Source: Polyangium fumosum (GTDB lineage Bacteria; Myxococcota_A; Polyangia; Polyangiales; Polyangiaceae). Taken from it: a DNA stretch of 64,000 bases. The translations under genes were made by a program, and so were the position numbers. Below are positions 1-11,003 of the stretch, piece after piece. The stretch spans positions 62,001 to 126,000 of the forward strand of contig NZ_SSMQ01000016.1 of assembly GCF_005144585.1 (NCBI RefSeq). Reading direction: 5' to 3'. Each line of letters begins with the position of its first letter. Position 1 is the first letter of the stretch. The notes beneath the pieces are model-generated. The model saw only the letters and a program-made list of their open reading frames with translations. It was not told the origin of the DNA and did not search any database.

Positions 1-414
1 CGAGCAGAGATGGTCGATCATGCAGATCGAGACGAGGCCGTCGAATGTCTCCTCCGTCTCCCATTGCATGAAATCGGACGCGATACACTCCACGCCCGGG
101 ATGTTCCGCTGATTGACCTCCGCGGCCATCGCGCGGGAGAGCGTGATGCCCACGGCCCGGTCGACCTTGCGCGTGGTCGCGAGGTATTCGACACACGCGC
201 CCCAGCCACAGCCGATGTCGAGCACGGATTTGCCTGGGCCGGCTTTCGCGTATTCGCTGAGGATCCGCAGCTTGTTGAGCTGCGCGGCCTCCAGCGATTG
301 ATCGGGCGACTCGAAGACCGCGCACGTGTAGTTCATGCGCTCGTCGAGCCAAAGGCGGAAGAACTCGTTGGAGACGTCGTAGCTGACCTCGACGTCCGCT
401 TGGCTGGATCCCAT
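1..414 (-). CDS. Cyclopropane-fatty-acyl-phospholipid synthase-like methyltransferase (partial)
   Basis: The reverse strand stays open from an ATG at 414 to the window edge, giving the N-terminal 138 residues; the C-terminus lies outside. It reads as an SAM-dependent methyltransferase of the CFA/mycolic-acid cyclopropane synthase family: an N-terminal YDVSNEFFRLWLDE segment, then MNYTCAVFE, then the glycine-rich SAM loop VLDIGCGWGACVEYLA near residue 70. Known members add a methylene or methyl group to unsaturated acyl chains. Its ATG overlaps the stop of the upstream fatty-acyl-AMP ligase by one base (TGATG), so the two are probably translated together and act on the same acyl chain. The exact substrate cannot be read from the fragment. 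Confidence 0.8.
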   Translation of the reverse strand, partial: MGSSQADVEVSYDVSNEFFRLWLDERMNYTCAVFESPDQSLEAAQLNKLRILSEYAKAGPGKSVLDIGCGWGACVEYLATTRKVDRAVGITLSRAMAAEVNQRNIPGVECIASDFMQWETEETFDGLVSICMIDHLCS

Positions 415-2180
415 CAGAGAGCTCCTCGGGTTTCGGTCTCCCGGGCCGGCGCGCGGGGTGAAGGAACGGCGGAAGAATCGAAGGGGGCGCTCGCGTCGTC
501 GCTCGGCTCCCCCACGAGATCGAGCTGCCCATTTTCGAGGCGCATCTTCGTCTCGCGGCGGCGCACCTTGCCGCTCGACGTCTTCGGCAGCGTGCCGCGC
601 TTGATCAGCACGACCTCGGCGAGCTGCACGCCGAGCTCGGCCCGCACCGCGTGCGTGACCGCCTCGACGAGCGCGCGTTTCGCCTCGCCCAGGCGCCGCG
701 ACTCCGCCACGAGCACCGCCTCCTCCGCGCCGCTCGTGCTGCGCCGCGCAAAGGCCACGCATTGCCCGTCGCGGATGCCGTCGACCGTGGAGGCCACGCG
801 CTCGATGTCCTGCGGATAGTGGTTTTTCCCGTTCAGGATGATGAGATCCTTCGAACGGCCGCAGATGTAGACATTTCCGTCGGCGCGATACCCGAGGTCA
901 CCCGTGTGCAGATAACCGTCGCCGAACGACTCGGCCGTCGCCTCGGCATCCCCGAAATACCCCGCGGTCACGCTCGGCCCGCGCAGCCAGATCTCGCCCA
1001 CCTGGCGCTCGCCGAGCGGCGCGCCGTCGGGGCCCACGATCCGGATCTCGTGCCCGGGGAAGGCGCGTCCGCACGAGACGAGCTCCATCGACGGCGCGTC
1101 GTCCTGCGCTGGCGCGGCCTTTCCGTTCTTCATCGTGGCGAGGTCGATCCGATCCGTCGTGAGGGGCTTGCCGAGGTCGTGGAACGTCACGGCGAGCGTC
1201 GCCTCGGCCATGCCGTAGCAGGGCAGGATGCTCTCGGGCGAGAGCCCGTTTTTCGCGAACCGATCGAGGAAGGCGCGCAGCACGTCGGCCTGGATCGGCT
1301 CGGCGCCGCAGCCGAGCGCGCGCATGCACGAGAGATCCCAGCCGCCGGCCTGGGTCTCCGTCACGGCGCGTGTCGCCAGCGCGAACGCGAAGTTCGGCGC
1401 GAACGTGATCGTGCCGCGGAAGCGGTGAATCGAGTCGAGCCAGAGCGAGGGCCTGCGGATGAACGACATCGTCGGCAGGAACATCACCTGCACGAGCGCG
1501 TAGACGGGCGCGATCACGAAGCCGATGAGGCCCATGTCGTGGTAGAGCGGCAGCCACGAGACGCCGCGATCTTCGGGCGTCGAGCGCAGCCCGTCGAACA
1601 TGATCGCGTGGCTGTTCACGCTCAGGTTCTCGTGCGTGACCATCACGCCCTTCGGCCGCGAGGTCGAACCCGAGGTGAACTGGAGGAACGCGAGATCCTC
1701 GCCGCGCACGTCGGGCAGCGTGGTGTGCGCGGAGCCTGGATCGATCGCCCCGAGCTCGCGTTCGAGCACGAGGCGCGTGTCCGCGCTCTGCGAGCCGAGC
1801 AGGTGCTCCTGGATGAGCGGGCGCAGCGCGTCGTTCGTGACGACCACACGCGCGCCGGACGCCGCGAGGACGTGACGCACGGTGTCGCCGTAGGCTTCGA
1901 GCTTGGCGAGCGTCGCGGGCGGATACATCGGCACGGCGACGAGGCCTGCCGTGAGCGCTCCGACGAAAGACAGGACGAACTCGTCGGGCTCCGGGAGGAT
2001 CAGCGCGACGCGATCGCCTTTCGACAGGCCGAGGGCCTGCAGCGCGCGGGCGCGGCGGCTCGCTTCGGCCCAGAGCTCCGGATACACGACGCGGCGCTCC
2101 TGGCCGTTCGTGCGCACGAAAGTGACCGCACGGTCACCATGAATCGTGTTGTCGCGAAGGACATCGATGAACGTGCGCAT
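414..2180 (-). CDS. Fatty-acyl-AMP ligase (FAAL)
   Basis: 588-residue adenylate-forming enzyme that would activate a fatty acid as acyl-AMP and pass it to an acyl carrier protein or PKS/NRPS partner. The ATP loop TSGSTSRPKG sits at about 169-178. MYPPA near 85 and SWLPLYHDMGLIG are typical of FAALs rather than acyl-CoA ligases. CYGMAEATL, the hinge segment GRSKDLIILNGKNHYPQDIE and the C-terminal catalytic lysine context LPKTSSGKVRRR are all present. The length matches the family. It is coupled by TGATG to the CFA-synthase-like gene downstream. A stand-alone FAAL with a cyclopropane synthase suggests modified lipid or lipopeptide synthesis. The pathway partner is outside the window or unlinked. 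Confidence 0.9.
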   Translation of the reverse strand: MRTFIDVLRDNTIHGDRAVTFVRTNGQERRVVYPELWAEASRRARALQALGLSKGDRVALILPEPDEFVLSFVGALTAGLVAVPMYPPATLAKLEAYGDTVRHVLAASGARVVVTNDALRPLIQEHLLGSQSADTRLVLERELGAIDPGSAHTTLPDVRGEDLAFLQFTSGSTSRPKGVMVTHENLSVNSHAIMFDGLRSTPEDRGVSWLPLYHDMGLIGFVIAPVYALVQVMFLPTMSFIRRPSLWLDSIHRFRGTITFAPNFAFALATRAVTETQAGGWDLSCMRALGCGAEPIQADVLRAFLDRFAKNGLSPESILPCYGMAEATLAVTFHDLGKPLTTDRIDLATMKNGKAAPAQDDAPSMELVSCGRAFPGHEIRIVGPDGAPLGERQVGEIWLRGPSVTAGYFGDAEATAESFGDGYLHTGDLGYRADGNVYICGRSKDLIILNGKNHYPQDIERVASTVDGIRDGQCVAFARRSTSGAEEAVLVAESRRLGEAKRALVEAVTHAVRAELGVQLAEVVLIKRGTLPKTSSGKVRRRETKMRLENGQLDLVGEPSDDASAPFDSSAVPSPRAPARETETRGAL

Positions 2181-2387
2181 GGCCCGGGAGGTACGTCCTG
2201 GCTGCCTGGTCTGGAAGCGACGGAAAGCCGAGACGCAGGCATAAGCGAATCCCGGACCAAATCAACCAGAAACGATAAATGCTGGATATTGCAACTGAAT
2301 CCAGCGGACTTTCGGGGTGGGTGTGTCTGATTTTCGACAGGTGCGTTGCGTCAGAGAAAAGCTGTTCGCGTATGCCTTCGCACCGAC
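2181..2387. other. Intergenic leader upstream of the FAAL operon
   Basis: This 207-bp gap is clearly more AT-rich than its surroundings, especially around 2255-2300, and lies directly upstream of the minus-strand ligase gene, so it is the likely promoter region. I could not fix a convincing -35/-10 pair and see no coding frame. Confidence 0.35.
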
Positions 2388-5300
2388 TCAGGGCGCCCAG
2401 ACGTAGGTGCCGGGCTGGCTGTCGATGCTCTCGGGCACCGTGGCGCCGGGATCGAAGCGGCAGGTCATGGGGCGGTGCTCGATCGCGAGCGGCGTCGACG
2501 GCGCGTGTTTGCCCGTCGGCGGCTTCGGGGGCGCAGGGCGGAAGACCCAGCTCTGCGCGAGGTTGCCCCCGAGCGCGGCGACCACCGGGACGCGGCCGAG
2601 GCCCACCGCCTCCCACGCCGCGACACAAGGCGCTTCTTTCGTCCCGTGGAGGACGACGCCGGCCGTGAGCAGGGTCATGGGCTCGGTGAGCGGGACGGGC
2701 TTCGCCGCGGACCTGCGTTCGAGGGACTCGCGGACGAGGACGGCGTGGCGGCGACCGGGGTACATGGGCTCGCGGCCGAGGAAGGCGTGCGCGGCGAAGC
2801 GGGGCGTCGCGCGGCGCTCGTCGGGTCGGCAGGCGCGCGGCGCGTCAGGGAGGTCGAACGGCGTCGGGACGGCGATGGCCGGGCCGAAGGTGCCGTCGCC
2901 GCGGAAGGGATGGAACGAGGCCGCGGCGAAGCCCGCGCGCGGCTCGCTGTAGACCACGAGGTCGCCGAGCGTCGTCCCGCCGATGTAGCTCCAGTCGCTC
3001 CGCGCGAGCCGCTCGCCGTCGGCGGTCGTGCCGGGCGCGAGCGACATCGCGTGCGCGGACCACGCGCCCGCCTCGCCCTGCCGCGCGAGGAGGACGGTGA
3101 TCGGGCCGGTGTCATCGTCCGAGAAGGTGGCGACGGCGAGCGGCTTGCCGTCGGCGAGCACGGCATCCATGCGGAAATCCACGACGCCCTTCGGCAAGAA
3201 CGTGGACCAGGCGGGGTAGGGGAGTGTTCTCGGTTTGCTCTTCGGATCGAGCAGGTACATGAGGTCCTGCCGCGACTCGGGGGCGTGGGGCCGGAAAAAG
3301 ATCGCGCCCGGTGAGACGGAGATGAGCGCCGTATCGAGCAGCCAGCGCGTGCCGTCGGCCTTGACGTCGCCGCTCGTGAACGTGCCTGCGTCGGGGAGGC
3401 GCACCTTCGCCGTCGTGCCATCCATGTAGTTCTCCCAGACGAGCTCGACGTCCCGCATGGGCCCCGCCGCGCGCGGGCCCTCCGCTGATTTTTGCGGCGG
3501 CAGCCGCACGCGAGCGACGGCGTACCCCTCCATCTGGTGCGAGACCTCCATCGCGACCTCCGCGCCCTGGGGCGCGGGTCCGAGGAGCGAACGCGTGGTC
3601 ACGCGTGCCTCGCCCTCGCCTCGCTCGGGGCCGAGCGCGGTCGTCACGCGCACGGCGCCCGTGAGAGCATCGAACGAGAGCACAGACCAGGACGAGCGAC
3701 CCCGCGCGAGCTGATCGACGCCGGGGAGCCCGAGCAGGTGGATCGGATCCACGTCCTCGATGCGGGCCCAGTCCACGCGTGGATCGAGCTCGCAGACGAT
3801 CGGCGTGCGCGGCGAAGGGACGCGGCGCGGCTCGGGCGGGCCCGGGGGCGGCGCGGTGAAGGGCTCGGCTTGCCCGTTCCAGCCGACGCGGCTCATCGTG
3901 TCGCCGACGAGGCAACCGGCGCCGCTGCACACGAGCGTCAACGGCCCCGCGGAGATCTCGCGCGCGAGGCTCCGCGTCACGGGGATCTCGGTCCACGTCG
4001 CGCCCCCGTCGAGCGACTCCCAAGCGCCTGCGGGCTGCTCGCCGAGCGGCCTCTCGGGGAAGACCGAGAACGCGACCGCATGCCGGCCGGCGCCGCCGAC
4101 GAGCCCCGGATCCACGGGCGGACGCGCCACGCCGAGCAAGCGTCCATCCTCGTCCGTCGTGACGTACACGAGTCCGCGCGGCGTGAGCAGCGTGATCCCC
4201 ACGGTGCCATCGTCGCCCGGCCGGAGCGCGGACGGATCACGTGGATCGAGGTCCGTGTCGGACTCCTCCGCGGGGCCCTCGTCGCCCTCCTCCAACGCAG
4301 GTCCGTCGTCGCGATGCGCGCGGGACACGTCGAGCGCGCGCTCGCTGAACGTCTCGCCGCCGTCGTGCGACACGTAGAGCGCGAGCCTCTCGTCCTTGCC
4401 GCGGCGCGCGAGGAAATACGCCGAGCGGCCGTCGACGGAGAACGCGGGCGAGACCGGCGCGCCCGAGAGCGAAGGTGTCTCCGCGACCGTGGCCACGAGC
4501 CTTTCGCCCTCGCGACGCACGAGGAGCGGGGAAGCCCCCGTGCATCCGCCCGATCCGGCCAAGGCCGCGCCGTGGGCCTTGCAGGCGCCCGTGACGAGCG
4601 CGTTCCCCCCGCTCGACACCGTGACGGTGGTGAACGTTTCGCCCGTGAGGAGCACGAGCGGCTCGCTGAAGCGCGCGCCGTCATCGCTGCTCATCCGCAC
4701 CTCGACGATCCCGCTGTCGTCGTCGTTTTGCTTCATGCAACCGAGCGCGACGTGTCGCCCGCGTGCGCCGAGCTTCAAGCTCGTGCATTTGCCCGTGCCG
4801 GGCAGGCGCTTCGCGGCGAGGGGCCCGTCGAGGGGGCCCGTCAGCAGCGCGTGGTCCTCGCCCTCCTCGGGCAGCACGACCTCGAAGTAACGATCTCCGT
4901 CGAGCACCGCGCGCCCTTCGAGCATCGAGCTCGCCGAGGGCGCGTACGAGGTCTCGAGCGCGATCGAACCCGGCCCCGTGTCGACGTCCACGTCACGCCG
5001 CGCGAACGGCGCGCTTCCCTGCGGATCCCACACGAGCGTGCCGGTCATCCCCTGCGCGGCGAGGTGTCCCTCCGCGGTGCGCCCGACGCGACGCGCGCCG
5101 ATCTGCGCTGCGCCCTTCGCCCGCGTCCACGTCTTCCCATCGTCGCTCGTGAGCAGCGCCTCGGGCAGCGCGAGCGCGAGCGCGCGGCCCTCGTCCGACA
5201 CGGCGACGTCGAACACGCGCTCTGCGATCGCCACGCGCTTCCACGTCGGCCCCTCGTCGAGATGGTAAAGCTCTCCGCTCGCCGTCGTTCCGAGCACCAC

Positions 5301-5773
5301 GCGGCCGCCGCTCGCGACGTGCACGAGCTGCGCGGGCGCGGGGATCGTGCGTCGCAGCGGCGCGAGCGGCCCTTCGGCTTCGTAGATGCGCCCGCTCTGC
5401 CCCACGAAGAGCCACGAGCTCTTTCCTTGCGGCGTGATCCCCACGATCGCCTCCGGGGCCACGTCCGGCGCTGCGACGGCGCGCCCGCGGCACGTCGTCG
5501 CCGCTCCGTCTTTCGCGGCGCGTGCGGCGCGGAAGCGGTGTCCCTCGGCTGTCGCGAGCAGGCAGCCTCCGTCCTCGAGCGCGAGCGTCGCCGAGGCCGA
5601 CGACGGCATCGGCGGATGGAACGACCAGCGCGCGGGGGAGACGAACGGCGGCGGCGGCGCTTCGGCCGCGGGCGGTGGGGGTTTGGGGCGTGCGGCGGGC
5701 GGGGGCTCGCCGGCTCCGCATCCCGCGGCGAGGAGGCTTCCGCCGAGGAACGTGAAGGCGCGCGAGCGGACGG

Positions 5774-5777
<4 letters not shown>
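2388..5777 (-). CDS. Large lipoprotein with Asp-box (BNR/sialidase-like) beta-propeller repeats
   Basis: 1129 residues from an ATG at 5777. The start is set by a four-base ATGA overlap with the stop of the upstream gene; a longer open frame beyond it runs through that gene in another frame and is spurious. The N-terminus is a lipoprotein signal (LLAAGC), followed by a Pro/Ala-rich linker. The body carries several Asp-box-like motifs: SDDGKTW near 170, SSDDGARF, SHDGGETF and SLDGGATW. Such repeats close the blades of sialidase/photosynthesis-stability-factor type propellers, but I see no sialidase catalytic set. It is probably an exported, membrane-anchored binding protein, translated with the TolB-like lipoprotein before it. 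Specific ligand unknown. Confidence 0.8.
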
Positions 5778-6964
<1,187 letters not shown>

Positions 6965-7016
6965 TCTAGCGCGCTTTCGTGACGAGGGTGGGTGAGGATC
7001 GTACGGTCGCGCCTCG

Positions 7017-7502
7017 TCACGACGCGCGCACCTGCACCTTCTGCCGCGCCGTGTCCACGGCGCTCCGGATCGGATGGGCGCCGATGTCGGGCGCGAGCCA
7101 CGCGGCGGCCACGTCGACCGAATGGAACACCCGATGCGGGAACGGCAGCTTCGCCATCAGTTGCAACCCCGTCGCCACGCCGCGCACGAGCGCGCTGCGG
7201 AACCCCCCGCCTTCGAAGCACACGGCCGAGCGCCGGAGCCGTTTGCCCGCGGCGCCCGTGGCGAGGGCGGCGAGCGCGTCTCGCGCTTCCTGCGACGGCA
7301 GCGGCGCGTTCTCCGCCACGACCGTCAGGACGGCGATCCCGTCCGGATATTTTCGCTCCAGCAAATCGAACGCCCGCCGGCAGGCCGCGATGGCCGAGAG
7401 CGTCGTCTCGCGTTCGAACACGACGATGAGGACCCGGTTGAACACGGCGACCACGTGGTCCCTCGTCGCCTCGACGGTGATGATGGCGTGCCCGTCCCGC
7501 AT
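7017..7502 (-). CDS. Hypothetical protein, possible SpoIIAA/STAS-like fold
   Basis: 161 residues from the ATG at 7502; the frame stays open further upstream, but that stretch has no protein-like character. The pattern is alternating: a buried beta-strand VLIVVFERETTLSAI, a helix AFDLLERKYPDGIAVLTVV, and a later SALVRGVATGLQLM segment. This is reminiscent of small STAS/SpoIIAA-like proteins seen repeatedly in Polyangiales genomes, but I cannot assign a function. There are no metal-binding or catalytic motifs. It stands alone, divergent from the Uma2 gene at 7667, with about 165 bp between them for promoters. Confidence 0.65.
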   Translation of the reverse strand: MRDGHAIITVEATRDHVVAVFNRVLIVVFERETTLSAIAACRRAFDLLERKYPDGIAVLTVVAENAPLPSQEARDALAALATGAAGKRLRRSAVCFEGGGFRSALVRGVATGLQLMAKLPFPHRVFHSVDVAAAWLAPDIGAHPIRSAVDTARQKVQVRAS

Positions 7503-7666
7503 GGGAAGTTTGTCTAAGGGTGTGCTCCGCGCGCGGCAATACCAACCTCGACGGCTTCGGGCGCCACCGCTCGGGACGTGCGTCGTGGGAACGGTACCGG
7601 AAGCCGGCTCCGCCCGACGCCCGAGCCCGCTGGCGCTCTTCCCGTCCTTCACGCAAGATCCGCTTC

Positions 7667-8242
7667 ATGAGCAGCGCCGCCCGCGAGAGGACGCCCGCCA
7701 CGTACGCCGACCTCGAGGCGCTCCCGCCCGGCGTCAAGGGCGAGGTCATCGAGGGCGTCCTGTACACCCAGCCTCGCCCGCGCGGCGGTCACTCCCGAGC
7801 CTCTTCGATCCTCGGCCGTCGCATCGGAAACCCCTTCGACGACGGCATCGGCGGTCCCGGCGGCTGGTGGATCCTCGACGAGCCAGGAATCGAACTGCCG
7901 GGCAGCCCCGAGGTCGCGCCGGACATCGCCGGCTGGCGCCGCGAGCGTATGCCGGAGGTCCCGGACGACGGGCCCATCACGGTCGTGCCCGACTGGGTTT
8001 GCGAGGTCCTCTCGCCATCCAATCGAACGTACGACCGTCGCATCAAGTTCCCCTTCTACGCGAAGGTCGGCGTCGCCTATCTATGGGTGGTCGATCCGCC
8101 CGCGCGCACGGTCGAGATCAAGAAGCTCATCAACGGCCATTTCACCGACATCGCCGTGTTCGCCGATGACGAGCTCCTCCGCGCCGAACCTTTCGACGCC
8201 GTGGAGATCCCCCTTTCGCCTCTCTGGTTCCGCGGACCCTAA
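7667..8242 (+). CDS. Uma2-family PD-(D/E)XK nuclease-like protein (DUF820)
   Basis: 191 residues from the ATG at 7667. Features of the Uma2 family are present: an N-terminal TYADLEALPPGVKGEVIEGVLY segment in shortened form, then VAPDIAGWRRERMP holding the first acidic residue, EVLSPSNRTYDRRIKFPFYAK with a further acidic residue and lysine, and the strand VAYLWVVDP. This is a restriction-endonuclease-like fold widely copied in cyanobacteria and myxobacteria. The cellular target is unknown. The gene is followed after 19 bp by the metallo-hydrolase gene on the same strand. Confidence 0.85.
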   Translation: MSSAARERTPATYADLEALPPGVKGEVIEGVLYTQPRPRGGHSRASSILGRRIGNPFDDGIGGPGGWWILDEPGIELPGSPEVAPDIAGWRRERMPEVPDDGPITVVPDWVCEVLSPSNRTYDRRIKFPFYAKVGVAYLWVVDPPARTVEIKKLINGHFTDIAVFADDELLRAEPFDAVEIPLSPLWFRGP

Positions 8243-8261
8243 CCCAACGAGGACCCCTTTC

Positions 8262-9356
8262 ATGTCCCGAGCTTCCTTGGAGCGCGAAACGACCGCCGCC
8301 CTCTCCCACGAGCGCGCCTACGCCCGCCGGGCGCGTATGGAGCGAGCCCCCCATTTCATCGAAGGCCGCTTCGTCAATCCGGCCGTCCTGAGCTCGCCGC
8401 GCGTCGAGTTCGGCGTCCTGCGTGAATTCTTCGCCCCGCGCGTCTCCCGCAGGCCGCCCGCGGCTTTGCCCATGATCTCGCCGCTCGACGGCTGGCGCGA
8501 CCCGCCGCGGACCGGCCTCCGCACGGCTTGGCTCGGCCATTCGACGGTCCTCCTCGAAATCGACGGCGCGCGCATCCTCACCGATCCTGTCTGGGCCGAC
8601 CGCGCCTCTCCCACGCGCCTCGCTGGCCCCAAGCGCTTCCACGAGCCGCCTGTCGCCATTGCGTCCCTCCCGCCGCTCGACGCCATCCTGGTCAGCCACG
8701 ACCATTACGATCACCTCGACGCCGCCGCTGTCCGCCTCCTCGCGACCACCAGCCAGGCCCGTTTCTTCACGGCGCTCGGCGTCGGCGCTCGCCTCGAAGG
8801 GTTTGGCGTTCCACACGACCGCATCACTGAGCTCGACTGGTGGGAAGAGGCCCCGATTCCCGGCACCGACGTCGCCATCGCCGCCACCCCCGCGCAACAC
8901 TTCTCCGGCCGCGGCCCCTTCGATCGCAATACCACCCTCTGGGCCAGCTACGTCTTCCGCGGCCCTCGCCACCGCGTCTTTTTCTCCGGCGACACCGGCC
9001 CCGAGCCCACGCTCCCGCTCATTCGCAAGCGGTTCGGCCCCTTCGACCTCATCCTCCTCGAAGTCGGCGCTTTCCATCCTGCCTGGGGCGACATCCACCT
9101 CGGGCCCTGGCAGGCCATGGAGGCGCACCGCGCGCTCGGCGGCGGCCCCTTCTTGCCCGTCCACTGGAGCACGTTCGATCTCGCGCTGCATACGTGGGAC
9201 GAGCCCATTGTCGTCCTCGAAGAGGGCGCGCGGGACGGCCAATTCGACCTCCCCCTCGTCGCGCCGCGTATCGGCGAAGTCCGGGACGTCCTCGATCCGG
9301 ACGACATCCGCCGCTCGCTCGCGCGCCTCGACGCGTGGTGGCGCGAGGTGCGTTAG
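8262..9356 (+). CDS. MBL-fold metallo-hydrolase, NAPE-PLD/UlaG-like
   Basis: 364 residues from the ATG at 8262, which has an upstream AACGAGGA ribosome-binding site. The metal site HDHYDHLD lies at 146-153, preceded by the strand LGHSTVLLEIDGARILTDP. Later metal ligands sit in FFSGDTGPEP and in the segment FLPVHWSTFDLALHTWDEP. Spacing and these last motifs fit the branch that contains N-acyl-phosphatidylethanolamine phospholipase D and related lipid or lactone hydrolases. The N-terminal 90 residues are less conserved. It lies between Uma2 and a benzoate-CoA-ligase-like gene, with no overlap. Confidence 0.85.
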   Translation: MSRASLERETTAALSHERAYARRARMERAPHFIEGRFVNPAVLSSPRVEFGVLREFFAPRVSRRPPAALPMISPLDGWRDPPRTGLRTAWLGHSTVLLEIDGARILTDPVWADRASPTRLAGPKRFHEPPVAIASLPPLDAILVSHDHYDHLDAAAVRLLATTSQARFFTALGVGARLEGFGVPHDRITELDWWEEAPIPGTDVAIAATPAQHFSGRGPFDRNTTLWASYVFRGPRHRVFFSGDTGPEPTLPLIRKRFGPFDLILLEVGAFHPAWGDIHLGPWQAMEAHRALGGGPFLPVHWSTFDLALHTWDEPIVVLEEGARDGQFDLPLVAPRIGEVRDVLDPDDIRRSLARLDAWWREVR

Positions 9357-9408
9357 ACCTCGCGAAACCGCTTGCTTGCCCGCGCCCCCTCGTCGCACCA
9401 TCCCGCCC

Positions 9409-10953
9409 ATGGAGCGACCCTTCGAGATCCCCGAAGACCTCAACATGGCCGACTGGTTCCTCCGCGCCCGCCTGCGTGAGGGCCACGGCGATCGGGTCGC
9501 CCTCCTCGCGGGGGATCGGCGCCTCACGTACGCCGACGTCGATCGCCTCGCGGCGCGCTTCGGCCACGTCCTCCGGGGTCTCGGCGTGCGTCCCGAGGAG
9601 CGCGTCATCGTCGCCCTCCCCGACATTCCCGAGTTTGCCGGCGCCTTCTTCGGCACGCTCGCCCTCGGCGGCGTCGTCGTCATGGTGAATTGCCACCTCA
9701 AGCCCGACGAGATCGCTTATTTTTACGAATACACCCGCGCCCCCGTCGCGGTCGTCCATGCCGAGCACCTCGCCGCGTTCGTCGAGGCCTCGAAGGGCGC
9801 GCGGCACCTCCGCCGCATCCTCGTCGTCGGCGCGGAAGACGCGGCCCCGCATGCCTCCTTCGAGGCCCTCGCCGCGGGCGTGCCGGAGACGATCGACCTC
9901 TTCCCGAGCCACCGCGACGACGCCGCGATATGGATCTTCTCCGGCGGCACCACCGGCAGGCCCAAGGCCGCCGTCCAGACGCACGCCTCCTTCGTCAACA
10001 CGACCGAGCTCTTCGGCAAGCGCGTCCTCGGCTACGGCCCCGACGACCGCACCCTCTCCGTCCCCAAGCTTTATTTCGGTTATGCCACCGGCTGCAACCT
10101 CCTCTTCCCGTTCTCCGTCGGCGGGAGCTGCATCCTCTTCCCCGAGCGCTGCACGGCCGAGGCCCTCTTCCAGCAGATCAAAAAGCACCGCCCGACCATC
10201 CTCATCAACGTCCCCACCATGGTGAACCACATGGTCTCGCACCCCGACGCTGCCGCGCAGGACCTCTCCTGCCTGCGCGTCGCGACCTCCGCGGGCGAGG
10301 CCCTGCCCGTCGAGCTCTACGACCGCTGGAAAAAGGTCTTTGGCGTCGAGCTCTGCGATGGCCTCGGCACCGCCGAGATGTGGCACATCTTCCTGACGAA
10401 CCGCCCCGGCGACGTTCGTCCGGGCACCCTCGGCAAGGTCGTCCCCGGCTTCGAGGTCAAGGTCGCCGACGACGACGGCCGCGAAGTGCCGGACGGCGAG
10501 GTCGGCTGGCTCTGGGTGCGCGGAAATTCCCGCGCGATTGGGTACTGGCACGAGATGGAAAAGACGAAACGTGCCTTCCGCGGCGAGTGGTACGTCTCCG
10601 GCGACATGCTCCGCAAGGACGCGGACGGATACTTCACGTACTGCGGACGCGGCGACGACATGCTCAAGGTCGGCGGCAAATGGCTCGCCCCCGCTGAGGT
10701 GGAGAACTGCCTCCTCCGCCATCCGGCCGTCGCGGAGTGCGCCGTCGTCGGCGTCCCCGACGACCATGGGCTCACGAAGCCCCACGCCTATGTCCTCCCA
10801 CGGGAAAACCGGCCCGGCCTCGACGAGGAGCTCAAAACGTTCGTCAGGGAAAAACTCGAGCCCTACAAGGCCCCGCGCGAGGTCTTCCTCGTCGACGCCT
10901 TGCCTCGCACCCACCTCGGCAAGATCGACCGCGGCAAGCTCCGCCGCGCCTGA
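9409..10953 (+). CDS. Benzoate-CoA ligase family acyl-CoA synthetase
   Basis: 514 residues, from the ATG at 9409. ATP-binding loop IFSGGTTGRPKAAV near 176-189; the aryl-acid-ligase-like segment PKLYFGYATGCNLLFPF; CDGLGTAEMWHIFLTN around the adenylate pocket; GDMLRKDADGYFTYCGRGDD; and the C-terminal lysine in HLGKIDRGKL. The overall pattern is that of benzoate/4-hydroxybenzoate-CoA ligases, which make an aromatic acyl-CoA for degradation or as a starter unit. No aromatic catabolism genes flank it, so a biosynthetic starter role is possible but unproven. Confidence 0.85.
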   Translation: MERPFEIPEDLNMADWFLRARLREGHGDRVALLAGDRRLTYADVDRLAARFGHVLRGLGVRPEERVIVALPDIPEFAGAFFGTLALGGVVVMVNCHLKPDEIAYFYEYTRAPVAVVHAEHLAAFVEASKGARHLRRILVVGAEDAAPHASFEALAAGVPETIDLFPSHRDDAAIWIFSGGTTGRPKAAVQTHASFVNTTELFGKRVLGYGPDDRTLSVPKLYFGYATGCNLLFPFSVGGSCILFPERCTAEALFQQIKKHRPTILINVPTMVNHMVSHPDAAAQDLSCLRVATSAGEALPVELYDRWKKVFGVELCDGLGTAEMWHIFLTNRPGDVRPGTLGKVVPGFEVKVADDDGREVPDGEVGWLWVRGNSRAIGYWHEMEKTKRAFRGEWYVSGDMLRKDADGYFTYCGRGDDMLKVGGKWLAPAEVENCLLRHPAVAECAVVGVPDDHGLTKPHAYVLPRENRPGLDEELKTFVREKLEPYKAPREVFLVDALPRTHLGKIDRGKLRRA

Positions 10954-11003
10954 CCGCGCCGTTTCCTTCGCTACCTGGGTGTGTTACACGCACCCGTGCT
11001 CCG

